A stretch of DNA of 64,000 bases, from assembly GCA_003008705.1 (NCBI GenBank), contig PDUO01000007.1:967885-1031884 (forward strand), in the 5' to 3' direction. The translations under genes and the position numbers were made by a program. Source of the DNA: Pezicula radicicola (lineage: Eukaryota > Ascomycota > Leotiomycetes > Helotiales > Dermateaceae). The notes beneath the pieces were generated by a model. That model ran no database searches. It saw only the letters and a list, made by a program, of their open reading frames with translations, and was not told the origin of the DNA. Each line of letters opens with the position of its first letter. Position 1 is the stretch's first letter. Below are positions 1 through 11,430 of the stretch, piece by piece.

Positions 1-1822
1 CTTCAAGAGTCGGCGCTGTGAGCGTGCGGGCTTTAATGGTCAAGAAATCTCGTGAGATTTCGAAGTTGAACGGTGACTATAAAGTTAGACACATAGGGAT
101 TAAGTTTTGGAGAGAAACTAACCTTATAAATCGATCTCGCCTGCGGTGCATTGCCCAATTGACGAATACCGAGATGGACGAGTGCCTGATTCTCAATATC
201 CCATATGGTCTCCGCAGGAGTTTTCTTTGCAACGTCTATCATGTCCTTGGTCTGGGATCCCTCGAGTGTGCTTCGGACAATTTGCCATGGGACAAATTTA
301 AGCCGATTTGCAGGATACCATCTCTGAATCTTAGCATTGCCCACGTTCACAGCGTGAGTTGTCTGATCACAGAAGCCTTGACCGTATGCTGAAAGGCAAA
401 GTGTTAGAACTCTTCAGCAACATCTACTATGAGATTGAACTTACTGCTAATCATGTGATCATAGACGCTTTTTACTCTATTGTTGTCTTTCTCATCCTTG
501 AAAGTGACCGTAGAGACGTTTGCCCGCACCTCGAAAATGAGCATTTTCTTTGCAGCAGAATTTTCTTTTTTCTTGTTGTCGAAGATAACTCTCAAATCCT
601 TGATTTCTCGTCCGAAGGGCTTTGGTAGGGCCTTGCGTCGTTGAATCCAATTCTCTACGTTATGGCCCAGAACGTTGTAGTCTGGATAGAACGCTGAGGC
701 CGTTCTATTGACGTTCAACAATAGACGTCTATCGCCGGGTCTTATGGAGGTGAAGAACCCTTTTCTGATCAAGTAAAGGTTGCGAGATTCCTTATCTTGT
801 TCCTCTGGCGAAAGAATTGGGTCGGGATAGAACTTCTTTCCCACTAGACCACCTGCAAAACCACTGCTGATCGGTTTCCAACAGGCAACGTTTAGAATTT
901 TGAGATCATCATCTGGAAGGTAACCTGGCCTGCAGACTTTTTCGCGATCTACATGTGCTGTCAATTGGCCTTTGTCGAGGAAACGCTCAAACTCAATGAA
1001 GCTATCCATAAGGATCGTTCTCGCATTGCCATTGCCATCAGGTGGGGCTGGACGTCGATGGGTCAGTTGCACAACAGAACCTGGCTCATTTGAGTCTTGG
1101 TTGTACAACTTTCCCACTGAAACAATATGAGAAAAGTAATCCGATGCCCAGACGGTAGAATCAGGTGGTTGCTGGACGTGGAGCAAATCCTCGATCAGAG
1201 CTCTCTTAACTTCACGCTTAGTGACCTCCTTTTCATTGATCTTACCAAGCTGGATTCTATACCTTCGAAGTTCAATGTTCCTGCCAAGTTGAACTTCGAA
1301 GAAATTAGTCCTGACCAAAAGCGGTCTTTGGATCCTTTCAGCTGGTTCGAACTTGGCTAAATTCAATGCCTGTTCTGCCCAATGTGCATATTGCTTTTGT
1401 TTCTCTGTGAGGTTTGGTTTCTCCAGTTTACCCTGATATCTCTTGATAGGTGGGCGACTTGTTTCAGCAGTCGACTTGGACCCGTCAGAGCTGGTTGTCT
1501 TTTGAGAAGGCGCATCCTCCAAAGACAAACTCTTCAACATCTCCGGATCCTTAATCCTCCAATACATCTTCCTCGTATACTGCCTAAGCTGATCCTCCTT
1601 CTTGAAATCCGAAATCGGGCATTTAGCCGGTCTATGACCAGCATGACCACATTTCGCACAAATAGGTTTATCATCTTTGTCCTTGCAATCGCTAGCTTCA
1701 TGATCTGGTTTGCCACAATAGTCACAGATCTGTTCGTCGTGGAATGGCCATGGAGTCTTGCAAGATAGCGTGACGTGCTGATTCACTGCTTTGCATTTTG
1801 AACAGAACTTTTTGGGTGGCAT
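1..1822 (-). CDS. Argonaute-family protein with N-terminal zinc knuckles (3' part cut off by window edge)
   Basis: Argonautes bind small RNAs and silence matching transcripts; fungal ones act in quelling, meiotic silencing and cross-kingdom RNA interference. Three exons are visible: 445-1822, 123-388 and <1-76. The intron at 389-444 has GTAAGT, a CTAAC branch site and TTTCAG; the intron at 77-122 has GTTAGT and TATAG; both joins keep frame. Visible residues (about 573) show Cys/His knuckles at C7-C10-H16-C21 (spacing slightly off), C33-C36-H41-C46 and C55-C58-H63-C68 (both canonical CX2CX4HX4C). An Argonaute N region starts near residue 168, the L1 linker (LNVNRTASAFY) lies near 370, and PAZ spans about 405-510 (AVNVGNAKIQRWYPA). 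The L2 start (FNFEISRDFLTIKARTL) is at the window edge. PIWI lies outside, so the slicer residues cannot be judged. The family assignment is firm; the knuckle fusion is unusual for an Argonaute. The ATG at 1822 is the first in frame and lies just before knuckle 1. Confidence 0.88.
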
Positions 1823-3626
1823 TTTTGATGACGTTACCGGATTACTTTGGGAGTACTTTGGAAGTATTGAGGTTGGAAAGTATGAGAGGGGACAAAGATG
1901 AGTATTTCCTGATGAGTAACTTGGAGTTCTTGATCTGTCAAGATGCGACTGCGATGCCCTTCTGACTGTGGTGAGAATGGCTTATACTTATAGTGAGTCC
2001 CGCGAGGCAAGTAGAAAATTTGACAAACGTTTGTGCAAAAAGAATGCAATGGCAAGCCTTGAAATATATGCCACAAGCCAAGGAAAACAGAGCTCGAAAA
2101 CATACATGCATGCTGGACCTTGGTCAGAATCATGGAACTGACAATCAGTATACACAGCAAACGGAACTGACATAGGATAATCTGCTGGGGACATTATATG
2201 GTGATTGTACTCCAATCCACAGAAGCACATAACCCCTCTCCTAGCTTCCATGATTGTGTGAACAGTATGCTTGTGCGAAGATAATACTTGTGTGAACTAT
2301 CAGACAAGTTGACTATGACAAAGCATTTTGATAATCATGTATGCTTGTATATGATTGCTGTTGTAACTTAAAGGAACGAGATGAGACATCTGACGAAACC
2401 ACTAATTTCACACACTCGTCCCTCACTCCATATAACTCACCTTTCTTACTAAACCCTTAAGCACTCAAGCCCTCAAAAAATCCCACCCCCTAAGCCCTAA
2501 ACACCCTCCAAAATCAGCACAAAAGCCTTCCAAACCCCACACCCAAAACAATCTCCAAAATCAACCCCCTTCAAAAAAATGTGATCAGACAATAGAAATG
2601 ATAATGTCCATCCACATAAGAATTCAGAACAGGTCTCCGAGACTATCTCTCATCATTTCACATTTACTAAAAGAAAGAAAAGGAGCAGAAACGAGGAAGA
2701 CCGAATTGAATTGAGAGAAGGTGATGGATTGATTACTTACTTTTTTTTTGGAAAGATGTTCTGTTTCTCGAGAGATTAAGAAAGTGGTTTTGGTTGTAGG
2801 GTGGTAGAAGATGTGAGAGTGCTGAGAGATAATCTTTAGTGTTTTGAGATACTGTGGTATTATTGTAGAATGAATGGCTATAAACGATAGGATAAGATGA
2901 GAAGATTATGAGGTGAAGGTTGTTAGTCGTACCACTTGTTGCGAGTACGTTGCTGAGGTTCTGGATGCCCGGGATATGTTAGTGACTGAAAGATGGCACT
3001 TACAGGAAGATTGACTCGCAAAGGTAGTGGTACTGTTAATGAAATGGCGAATGCTGACCCTTAACGAAAGTATAAATCTCAGCAGAAAAAGCATTTGAAA
3101 AGAACACTAGAACAAGTACCCACTCCTTGTCACATGCTGGACTACAGTCTAGGTATCGAACCACACCCACAGATACGCTGTCGCAACTCGAGATCCCAAA
3201 AAGAGAAGTGTAATATTCGCTGTAATAACCAGGGTAACACATCAGAAAATAAGAATATCGACAACCCCATCCAAAATATCAGACACATCCAACACGAACA
3301 CAAGATCTTTCGTTTCCATCTAATAATCATATACCGAAAATCCAGCCGCCCATATCCACAACCATTAATTCGTCCTCCACCAACAGAGGGTGTCCGGCAC
3401 ATATTCTCACTCTAAACATCCAGAGGGCGGCGGAATCCGGATCGTGAAAAGGTGCAACTGTTGTCTTTATCAAAAATTGGTGCATCGTCCCCGACTCTAA
3501 CACTCCTCCCGACTCCAAGCCCACATCTCTCCCTCCTTTCCACCACAGCATGATGCCGTTGTCCAACCGCGACGTTCATCCTCCCCCAGCACATTCCCTC
3601 GTCGTCCTTCTCAACCTTCAACCACC
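1823..3626. other. Intergenic region upstream of the Argonaute gene
   Basis: The stretch holds only short, overlapping open frames with no recognisable domain. It includes an A/C-rich tract near 2455-2580 with repeated CCCTAA/CCCTCAA-like words and a T-run near 2742. It should contain the Argonaute promoter and 5' leader and the 3' region of the small membrane-protein gene at 3627. I see no supported gene. Confidence 0.6.
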
Positions 3627-3842
3627 CTACTTCTTCGCCGCATCTTTCTTAACCTTTGGTTTCGCATACGGCTTGTTCGTCTCGTAGTGAATGTAGTAGG
3701 CCAGCAGTCCCAACAAGATACATCCCACGAGGCAAAGGACCAAGATGAGGAGGAGCACAGGTCTAGCCTGTAGGACAGCGGTAGCCTTAGGCGTAAAGCC
3801 GAAGAACTTGAAGGCGTCGGGGCCGGAGAAAGCGTTTCCCAT
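3627..3842 (-). CDS. Small single-span membrane protein (71 aa), function unknown
   Basis: A single-exon frame encodes 71 residues. The N-terminus MGNAFSG fits the N-myristoylation pattern (Gly2, Ser6). One strongly hydrophobic segment at about residues 28-50 (VLLLILVLCLVGCILLGLLA) would cross a membrane once, and the tail is very basic (KPKVKKDAAKK), suggesting a cytosolic C-terminus. The compact N-head, helix and basic tail layout argues for a real gene rather than a chance frame. Reading frames on the other strand are interrupted here. I do not recognise a named family. It sits between the Argonaute gene and a coiled-coil gene on the same strand, with no sign of co-transcription. Myristoylation and topology are inferences. 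Confidence 0.7.
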   Translation of the reverse strand: MGNAFSGPDAFKFFGFTPKATAVLQARPVLLLILVLCLVGCILLGLLAYYIHYETNKPYAKPKVKKDAAKK

Positions 3843-4895
3843 GATGGGCGATCGGCTTGTGGATTATGGTGAGATGGAAATAATTGATTGACGATGGAGA
3901 TTGATAGTATTATGAAGATGTAAAGGTATTGAAGGAGAGAATTGCCACACAGTAGAAATAAGAGTCAACGGGTATGCACAGCACAGATGGTACGAAGTAT
4001 GGACAATCGCGAAAGGAAAATACACTCTCGCAGGCAAACGGGCGTCGCCCAGCTTTGGGAGGCTCCGATTGACTATATCTGAGAAATATTTTTGGAATGG
4101 CTCGTCTCCAAAGATTGAATGTGAGGCTTAAGGAGTATGGAAAAGGGTAGAACAAGATTTGAAGAGCATGCATGCCAAACCGAGACGCGTTTCACCGTGC
4201 CATCGCCGAGCTGTCCAAGAAGGGGGTTCAGACCCATTTTCGAGCCTCAGTCCGGTCGCTAGAGCGCCGCCGTTGTTCTGTTTTGCGGCGGAACTTGCGA
4301 ATCGGAAGGGCAGGTGTCCCGATGTTTTGAATCTTTCCTGAGCAGAGACATCTGTGGTTGGTAACACTAATTAATCATGGGAGTGGGGACTGGCTTCTGG
4401 GGGGGGGGGAAGTAAGTAAGCTGGGAAGGGGAAGGGAAGGGCATTTGTGAGATGAGAAGGATGATGGGTCGTGGTTTTGGGGGGTTTGAGGTTTGTGACA
4501 GAGATCGCCTGGACTGGTTGGGTGACGACTGCGCGAGGCAGCCCAGTGATTGGCTGATTTAGCGGCCACTTTGAATTAACTGCCATCAGTGCCATACCAC
4601 AAAATGGCCTCATCAGCTGATTATCGATTCATCTTTGCACACAGCTCTCCTCCTGTTTCGAACCTCTCTTTTTTTTTTTTTTTGGTGCTGGACTGTCCAA
4701 GAGTGCTTTTGTTTGATGAGAAGGGGTAGCTTTTAAACGCTCTTTTCTGTACATCTCTCTCGTTTATGATGGGGTATAATACTCTACAAAAACGCCTTTC
4801 AACTGATACCCTGATGCTTTGATGCAGACGCCGACAATGCCCAAGTCCTGTACGTTATATGATGCTATTAACACATTTCATTAAACACCCCACTC
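3843..4895. other. Intergenic region with homopolymer tracts
   Basis: About 1.05 kb without a supported gene. It contains a G-run at about 4401-4409 inside a G-rich patch (4395-4450) and a T-run of about 16 at 4669-4684. Short open frames on both strands look non-coding. The right part should include the 3' untranslated region of the minus-strand gene ending at 4896. Confidence 0.6.
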
Positions 4896-6985
4896 TCATT
4901 CATCCGGTCTCGACTGCAACTCGTCGTCCTGCAGCACATCGTCAACTCGTTCCACGATGTCCTTCCCGGCCGTGCTGAACAAGCCGACAATGCGCATCGT
5001 ATCAGCTCTGACAGCACGTAATGTCTCTTCCGCTCTAATGCATCTACTTTTCAGGCCTCGAATCTCCTCTCTCATCTGCTCAGGATTGTCAGTTGGATCA
5101 TCAGTCGAGCTCTCATTCATGTCGCCTTCTACCTTCATCCGCCCTTGGCTTGGTGATGGGGGTGTTGCTTCTGCAGTTTGTGCCACAGAATCGTGAATCT
5201 CGCTTCTTGAACTCTCTCCTATATCGCGCCCTGACCTTAACAACCCAATCTCTTGCTCCATTTTGGCTTTTAGCGCATTCCAAGCCTTCCTCTCACCCAA
5301 AGCCATTTCCTCCAGTCGGCTTGCTCTCTGGACAATCTCAACATACTGCGAAGATTCTTGAACTGCGGCTTCTCTGAATGTATCTCTGCTTCGTGACACC
5401 TCTTCAATGTCTCTCTCCAATTCAGTCACTTGTTGCTGCAATCGGATTTTCTCTTCCGTCAGATTTATAATCTCGTTGTCTGACACGGCATGCTTCTTTT
5501 CCAGTGCGCTGGCTCTGGTCTGCGAACGCGAAAACGCTGCTAGGAGTTTATCGTGCTCGCCTTGGAGCGAGGAGAGCGCGATCTTCTGCACAGATACCTC
5601 ATGTTGGAGTGCTGCTGAGTGGGCTTGGACAGCGGTAGCAGTTTCGCCCGAAAGGCCTGATATTGATGGTAAGAAATTACTACTGGTAGGTTGATGCACA
5701 CCTGACGGTATATTCGTAGACTGGGAGCTATAAGATGCTCTAGGAGATGGGAAGTTGAGTGATGTTGGGGATGGTAGCTGTCTCCCGGGAGGTGATGGTA
5801 GTTGTCGGCTTGGTGCCGGTGGAGGATGCATCGTCGAACCGCCGGGTTGATATGGAGATTGAGTTCTCATTGGAGGTAGCTCATCACTGACGGAAATACT
5901 TGCTATTGAAGATCTCTGTCTTTGATCTGTACTGGCAGGATCGGAATCATCGCCTCCCTTTCTGGATGCATCTTCCGAATCTGGGGCCCAACGTCGCTTC
6001 ATCTTGTCAATGCCATCCCGCGCAGCTAGTTCTTCAGCAAAATAATCCTTTCCGAGGCTTTCTTGTGCTTCTCGTGGAACATGCTGAACGAGCTTGTCTG
6101 CTAAGCTATTCACTTCATAGATTTTCCCGAGTATCCAGCTTAGACATGCATTCAAGCCAGAATCCGCTATCAGGGGACAGTCCGAAGAACTCGAATGCAC
6201 CTTTCCATGAGCCTGGGGAGGGAAATGGTCAGCAGGGAAACTTCATTACAGATCAAAGAAACATAGGGTCCTGCCAACTATCGATGGACGGACGCACAGG
6301 AGGGGTGAATGGTTGATCGGTTGATCTGCCCGTTTGAAGGGTCTCCGCTAGATGAGTAAGCCCAGCTGCAGTAGCCTGAGTGAGGTAGGCCAGATCGGGA
6401 TTTTGACTGCAGGACTCGCACGAATCGAATAATCTCGTTTCTTCATCCTGGAGATCCTTCTTGCACCGGCGACAAAGATACGAAGTGTCCTGGGAATTTG
6501 CGGATTCCGTGATGACAAAGGTGTTTTTTGAGCTTGGCGACTGCTCGTAGGGCAGCGCCGGTAACCGACTAGCGCTGTATGTTGGATTGAAAACTTATAT
6601 TATGTATTTAGTATATTTCTAATATTAAGTAACATGGATGTAGCTCACCTGGAGTCTTGCGGGGGGATAGTATACACCTTTCATTTAAGGGCGGCACTTT
6701 TTCCTTCGTCCAAAAAGAAAGATCCCCGTGACCACTCCCTTCAAAGCTCACTTTGTTGGATGTCGAATCTCTGGAATTAGGCCGGCCGTATGGACTATAG
6801 GCGCGCCCTGCCTCGAAAGAGTTGGGGAGATCAGCAATTATATGTGGCCTCTTGTATGGCACGGTCTCGATGGGAGGTAGTCTTCCTCCATTCCAAGCGG
6901 TGTTTTCTCGAGTCGTTTCTGCTTCCCAAGGCCGTTTGTTGATTGGTCGAAAAGATTGGGGAGCCTCCCGCTCTCTAGAGTCCAT
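4896..6985 (-). CDS. Coiled-coil protein with CxxC-x14-CxxC motif, function unknown (about 633 aa)
   Basis: I propose three exons: 6678-6985, 6298-6574 and 4896-6212. The second intron (6213-6297) has GTGCGT, a CTGAC branch site and CCCCAG and is phase-consistent. The first intron (6575-6677, donor GTGTAT) is less certain; a stronger-looking GTGAGC at 6648 would break the frame. The protein begins MDSREREAPQ. Exon 2 carries a Cys4 motif (CRRCKKDL then FDSCESC), probably a small zinc-binding element. A Pro/Ser-rich low-complexity part follows at about 270-380, then a long heptad-like coiled coil (about 400-530, for example LEKKHAVSDNEIINLTEEKI). The tail is acidic. The layout (N-terminal zinc element, disordered middle, C-terminal coiled coil) resembles some fungal regulators, but the Cys4 spacing is not a GATA finger and I do not assign a function. 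Confidence 0.75.
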
Positions 6986-8722
6986 TACCACACTTTGAAT
7001 ACTGGTTTCTCACTGAGGCTTTGTAGACCCGACTCCATCCGGTCCAGGGCTCTGCGTGAAAACTCGTTGAGTTTCGTGGTTCTACGTTGAGCGTAGAAGT
7101 CGCAGGTACGGGACCGTGGAACTCTGGGCTTCAGGATTTGTAAGTAAGGTGCAGGTAACGGGTTTAATTTGTGCTTACACATGAGGCACAGGGCCTTTAG
7201 CGGGTGCAAGTACAACTGTGAAATCCAGATATGACCAGTGACTTAACTAATGTGCTCAACCATCTGAGCAGTCTGGAGAGATGTGGGGAGACGGGGAAAG
7301 AGAGAAATGCCGTTCATAAAGCAGGCATCAGTGAACGGCTTGGCCAGGAGTGCGTGAGTGAGTAAGTAAGTGAGAGAATATTAAAGTGCAGCGTGCACTT
7401 TGGACTCAAAGTCGCGTCTTGGTTCAGCATGGCTCGCTCAAGAATAATGGGATTGACACATTGATGACATGACATAGATGTAGGGGTCAGGATATGAGTG
7501 GTTAGCTGACAGCGCTGAGACGATCAGTCCGGTCAATTATCTCAATGGATCATATTAACTTTGGCGACGTGAGTGGGGGATAGTCATGGACATGGCAGTA
7601 CTGTAATCCCTTCAATGGCCTATGGGAGATGCAATCATGGAGGTCGGCCCTCGGTAAGTCTATACTGCTCTGCTGATTGGCCCTAAACCTTCTGGAAGTC
7701 TGCAACGGAAGCCCTTTTTGACAGGCTGACCGGTGCTGAGTAAGCCTGAAGCGTTACCAACTAACAAATAAGGTCTAGTTATCAATCACTACCAGCACTG
7801 TTAAGAAGCTCTATTGCCGGGTTCAACGAGATCGTCGCGCTTTAGTTATCCTTCGATCGAAAGGCACAAGAGACAAGTTGTCCACGACCAGAGATACTGG
7901 AAGTAAATAGACTTTCTCTCCATTTCAGAGTATTCTCGTGCAGGAGGACAAGAGATGTGATGTGCCAGAGCCAGCCAGGGTTGTATACGAAAGCGAACTT
8001 CCATTAGGGTTTCTCCTTATTAAACAATCAGAGAGTGACAGCACAGCAGCAGGATAAGTCGGAATTGGTTTTATACGAAGCGAATTGATTTCTAATGCGA
8101 CTGTTGACTACCTGTATAAAAGTATGGTGCATCCTCCAATGGAACACCCTACTTCGTTTAAATGGAAGAGAGTCAATCTTACATTACCTCAACTAAGCTC
8201 AGCACGAGCTTCAGCTCCTAAGGTTTCGCACAACCATTACTAATTTCTGCAGCTCTATCTATCCAAAGGATACCACCTTTGCGGTTTATTGTTTACAAGA
8301 TTGAGATTCGTTTACCTAAGTCGTATGGCGAAAAGACAGTCTGACGGAGGGCCGGAGCGATACCTCTCCTGGAGACGGATCGTACGTGATAACATGCCGA
8401 GCGGCTATTACCAACCAGTTGCACCATTCTCTTGCAGACGTGTATATAGTGGGGAAGTTGAGGGAATACAGACCGAAGTATCTTGACAGTAATGTGGTAC
8501 CAATGAGTAGTGACTTACCTAGGTAAAAGTCAAGTGACTAGTCATTCCGTTGTGACACTTAATTTCGAAGATCTGCAACTTTCCATCACTGAACAACAAC
8601 CATAGTTTAGCTTTGTTCTTTAAATTTTTGATTATGCTCTAGCCTACCAGCTTATGGGAATCAAAACAGGCAATGCGCCTTGATACAAAAAATACAATCT
8701 TAGCTCCACGCTGTACGAAATC
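6986..8722. other. Gene-poor interval between coiled-coil gene and CWC22
   Basis: About 1.7 kb with no supported gene. Open frames are short (up to about 75 codons) and have no domain or splice-consistent extension. The stretch beside 6985 should hold the promoter of the minus-strand coiled-coil gene, and the part beside 8722 the 3' region of CWC22. A direct TGAG/TAAG run (gtgagtgagtaagtaagtgag) lies near 7353-7373. Confidence 0.55.
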
Positions 8723-11134
8723 CTAGCTGTATCTCCTGCCCCTCTTCGGTGGCGGTGACCTCGAATCGCTGTAGTCTCTTCTTCTCTTGGGTGCAGGTGA
8801 GATCGAACGGCTGTCCCTGCGTCCTACTTGACGTGGTGGTGGTGACCTGGAATAACTATCGTCCCTGCGGCTTCTTCGTGGTGGGCTCACAGAATAGCTG
8901 TCTCTTCTGCCGCTCCTCCTTGGCGGTGGGGATCTGGACAAACTATCTTGATGCCTTCGAGGAGCAGCACTGACTGAGGACGTATTGCGACGTGCGGCCC
9001 GCGTGGCCGGTGGAGGGGACCTGGAGTCTTGGCGTCTCCGTGGAGTGGCACTGACTGAAGATGTGTTTCGGCGTGCTGTCCTTTTTGCTGGAGGAGATCT
9101 AGAGTCACTATATGACCGCCCTCTCTTGACGGGAGGTGTGACTGAGTGGCTATCTCTACGCTGAGTTTGCCTTGGAGGTGGGGATCTCGAGTCACTAACG
9201 TCACGACCTCCTCGGCGGGGAGGCGTCACAGAGCGAGAGTCCCGTCGTGCACTCCTCCGCGGCAGTGTTATTGACCTCGACATTGACCTCGTCAGGCTTC
9301 TGCCTCTCCGAACCTCCTTTCCTTTTCCTTTTCGTACGGGCGATCGGGAAATAGAGCGTCCCCTATCAATACCACGAGCCCTAGAAGGCAACGGCGACGG
9401 AGATCTTGAATATGATGATCCTGTGTATGATGAATAGCTAGATACGGAACTGCCATCTGAGTCTGAGTCATCAGCAGCAGGCGGTGCTGGTAATGTCGGT
9501 TTAGGTAAATTTTGGAGATATTCACGCATTTCTTCCGTCACAGCTCCCATACCAATACTTGTGAAGTAATTGATAGAAAATCTGGTGTTTCGTGGATTGT
9601 CGTGAGGAAAAAGTCCCTCAAAGCTTGATCGGAGCATGTCATCCTTGAGACGTGTTTGTAATTTTGGCATTCCCATGGCTTCAGCAAGGTCTTGGAATAA
9701 GATCTTTATGAAGATTCGACTGCTAGATGTCGTCTCTTCTTCGTTCAGATGCACAACTGACAATACATGCCATCCAATCGCATCAGAACTTATCAGGTGG
9801 CCAAAAAAACGGGCGATATTTCGAAGTCTATTGGTCTCGTATCGATGGATGGTGTCGTAGTACTTGACGAATGATTGTTCAAAAAGGTCTGTCCAGAGAC
9901 GGTTGATCTTAGCGAACCGTTCACCAATGAGCCCGTAAAACTTAGAGTAGGTTCTCTCTTGAGAACAACACTCAATAACCATGGACGGTAGCTCTGGTTC
10001 CTGCCCAGCCGGAAGTTGGACCTTCATCAGCTTGTGGCAACATTCCTCGGGATCAATACTTGACATGATCGTGAGATAAATCGTTCGTCGTAAGTTGACC
10101 AAATCAGTATTGCTCTGATCCTTGATCTCTAAGGCTTTCTCTTCCTTCTCGCCTTCATCTTCGCTATCGTCACTATCATCTTCGTCGTCCTCCTCATCGT
10201 CACTTCCCTCGCCCAAAATCTCTGCCTTTAATCGTTTATATTTCTCTTCATTCTCTTCCCAATCCGGGTCGAACTTGAAAATATTTAGCCCATCCTGAAC
10301 ATCAATTTCATCATCCAAAGCAGTCCGATGGGTGATCTGATCCTCCTCCTCTACAAGATCTAGCTCTTCCTTTATTGCTGGGTTGTCCTTATATTGATCC
10401 TTGCGAACTTGGAAGAGAACCTCAATCATGTACTGGACTCTCTTGTCAATATCAGCCTCGTGCAGGATACTCCGGAACTGATCAAAAACTGCCAGAGCAA
10501 TCGGTCGGCTCATTTCCTCTAAATGTTGTCCTACTTCTCGGGTCAGGCCGACCGCGATCTCAACGCTATCGTCTGTCGGCTTGTGAAGAAGCAAAAGTAA
10601 GATCTGCGCTGCAACCATTTCGTTTGCCACCTGCTGATTGCAAAGATGGGCAATAAAAGTAGTAGCAGAAAGGCATACAGCTTTGTCGTTTCTCTTGAAT
10701 GCTTTCCTGAACTGGATTATAAGCCTGTTGAGGAGGAGTTCTCCGACCTGAGGGAGTTTGGTGTTGACGATAGCAGCCATGGCGGCATATATTGGTGTGA
10801 ATGGCAAACTCGCAGCCTGTGCCTTCATTATGCTCCTGCAAAATAATCCTCGACCTCTAATCAGGTTCTCGCCGAACAGCTCTGGCACGATAAATTTAAT
10901 GTTGGAGACGTTGACCTTGTTGATGAGACCATTTATTGACTTCTTCAATGCTTCCCACGCCATGCGTTGGTATTCCTTACTCGTCTTGTCGGTGATCTGG
11001 GACTGAAGGGCTCGTAGTCGTGCCGGTGGGATGTACGTTCCACCAGAGCGCATCGTCAAGAGCTTCTCATATTCCGCCTTAGCAGCCGCCTGCTTCTCCT
11101 CCTCGGTTCGCGGTGCTATGCGTTTTTCCTCCAT
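8723..11134 (-). CDS. cwc22: Pre-mRNA splicing factor CWC22 (MIF4G-MA3-RS)
   Basis: CWC22 is a spliceosome component needed before the first catalytic step; in animals it also recruits eIF4A3 for the exon junction complex. The 803-residue frame opens with a motif typical of the family ([15 protein letters not shown], about residues 31-45). An all-helical MIF4G region follows (about 55-250; [40 protein letters not shown]), then an acidic D/E/S stretch near 310-335. An MA3 domain begins at about 350 ([20 protein letters not shown]), and the long tail is rich in RS and [12 protein letters not shown] repeats (about 580-803), longer than in yeast. I chose the ATG at 11134, which leaves 296 bp to the divergent DPM2 start. 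The frame stays open upstream to a possible acceptor at 11252, and a 10-codon exon at 11363-11392 would join in phase (see findings). Confidence 0.93.
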   Translation of the reverse strand: MEEKRIAPRTEEEKQAAAKAEYEKLLTMRSGGTYIPPARLRALQSQITDKTSKEYQRMAWEALKKSINGLINKVNVSNIKFIVPELFGENLIRGRGLFCRSIMKAQAASLPFTPIYAAMAAIVNTKLPQVGELLLNRLIIQFRKAFKRNDKAVCLSATTFIAHLCNQQVANEMVAAQILLLLLHKPTDDSVEIAVGLTREVGQHLEEMSRPIALAVFDQFRSILHEADIDKRVQYMIEVLFQVRKDQYKDNPAIKEELDLVEEEDQITHRTALDDEIDVQDGLNIFKFDPDWEENEEKYKRLKAEILGEGSDDEEDDEDDSDDSEDEGEKEEKALEIKDQSNTDLVNLRRTIYLTIMSSIDPEECCHKLMKVQLPAGQEPELPSMVIECCSQERTYSKFYGLIGERFAKINRLWTDLFEQSFVKYYDTIHRYETNRLRNIARFFGHLISSDAIGWHVLSVVHLNEEETTSSSRIFIKILFQDLAEAMGMPKLQTRLKDDMLRSSFEGLFPHDNPRNTRFSINYFTSIGMGAVTEEMREYLQNLPKPTLPAPPAADDSDSDGSSVSSYSSYTGSSYSRSPSPLPSRARGIDRGRSISRSPVRKGKGKEVRRGRSLTRSMSRSITLPRRSARRDSRSVTPPRRGGRDVSDSRSPPPRQTQRRDSHSVTPPVKRGRSYSDSRSPPAKRTARRNTSSVSATPRRRQDSRSPPPATRAARRNTSSVSAAPRRHQDSLSRSPPPRRSGRRDSYSVSPPRRSRRDDSYSRSPPPRQVGRRDSRSISPAPKRRRDYSDSRSPPPKRGRRYS

Positions 11135-11430
11135 CTTGACTACGCTGGCCCTTCGCTGTGGTGCTGGAAGGAGTTGGGTATTGACAGAGGCGTTGGTAGT
11201 GCGTCGCGGTTTGGAAAGCTGAGGTGCTCTTGCGATAAATTCCCAGGCGCGCTAAAAATTAAAGTTCTAAACTAACCCGATGCAGCCTTCTACCTTAGGC
11301 CAGGTGTCCGTGGAGAAGTGCGAGAATCAATAAAGTACGAAGTAAACCCAAGGCAAATACACCTCCAGTGCTTCACGTTCAATCCTTCGCATTCGATTCA
11401 CCACACTCCTTTGAAAGTCTGATTGCGACC
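11135..11430. promoter_or_regulatory. Shared divergent promoter region of CWC22 and DPM2
   Basis: Only 296 bp separate the CWC22 start codon on the minus strand from the DPM2 start codon on the plus strand. Both genes must draw core promoter elements and 5' leaders from this interval. If the longer CWC22 model is right, the gap shrinks to 38 bp and the two leaders would overlap. No clear TATA box was seen. Confidence 0.5.

Noticed and set aside
389..410. Very short intron reading (22 bp) near the Argonaute exon 1 end
   Set aside because: Too short for spliceosomal removal; the 56-bp intron with GTAAGT and CTAAC fits far better.
1834..2160. 108-codon minus-strand frame upstream of the Argonaute start
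   Set aside because: Not in phase with the Argonaute, has no acceptor or donor that would join it, and no domain.
6575..6648. 74-bp intron with the GTGAGC donor in the CxxC/coiled-coil gene
   Set aside because: Although the donor is good, the resulting phase breaks the Cys4 frame; the GTGTAT donor at 6677 keeps it.
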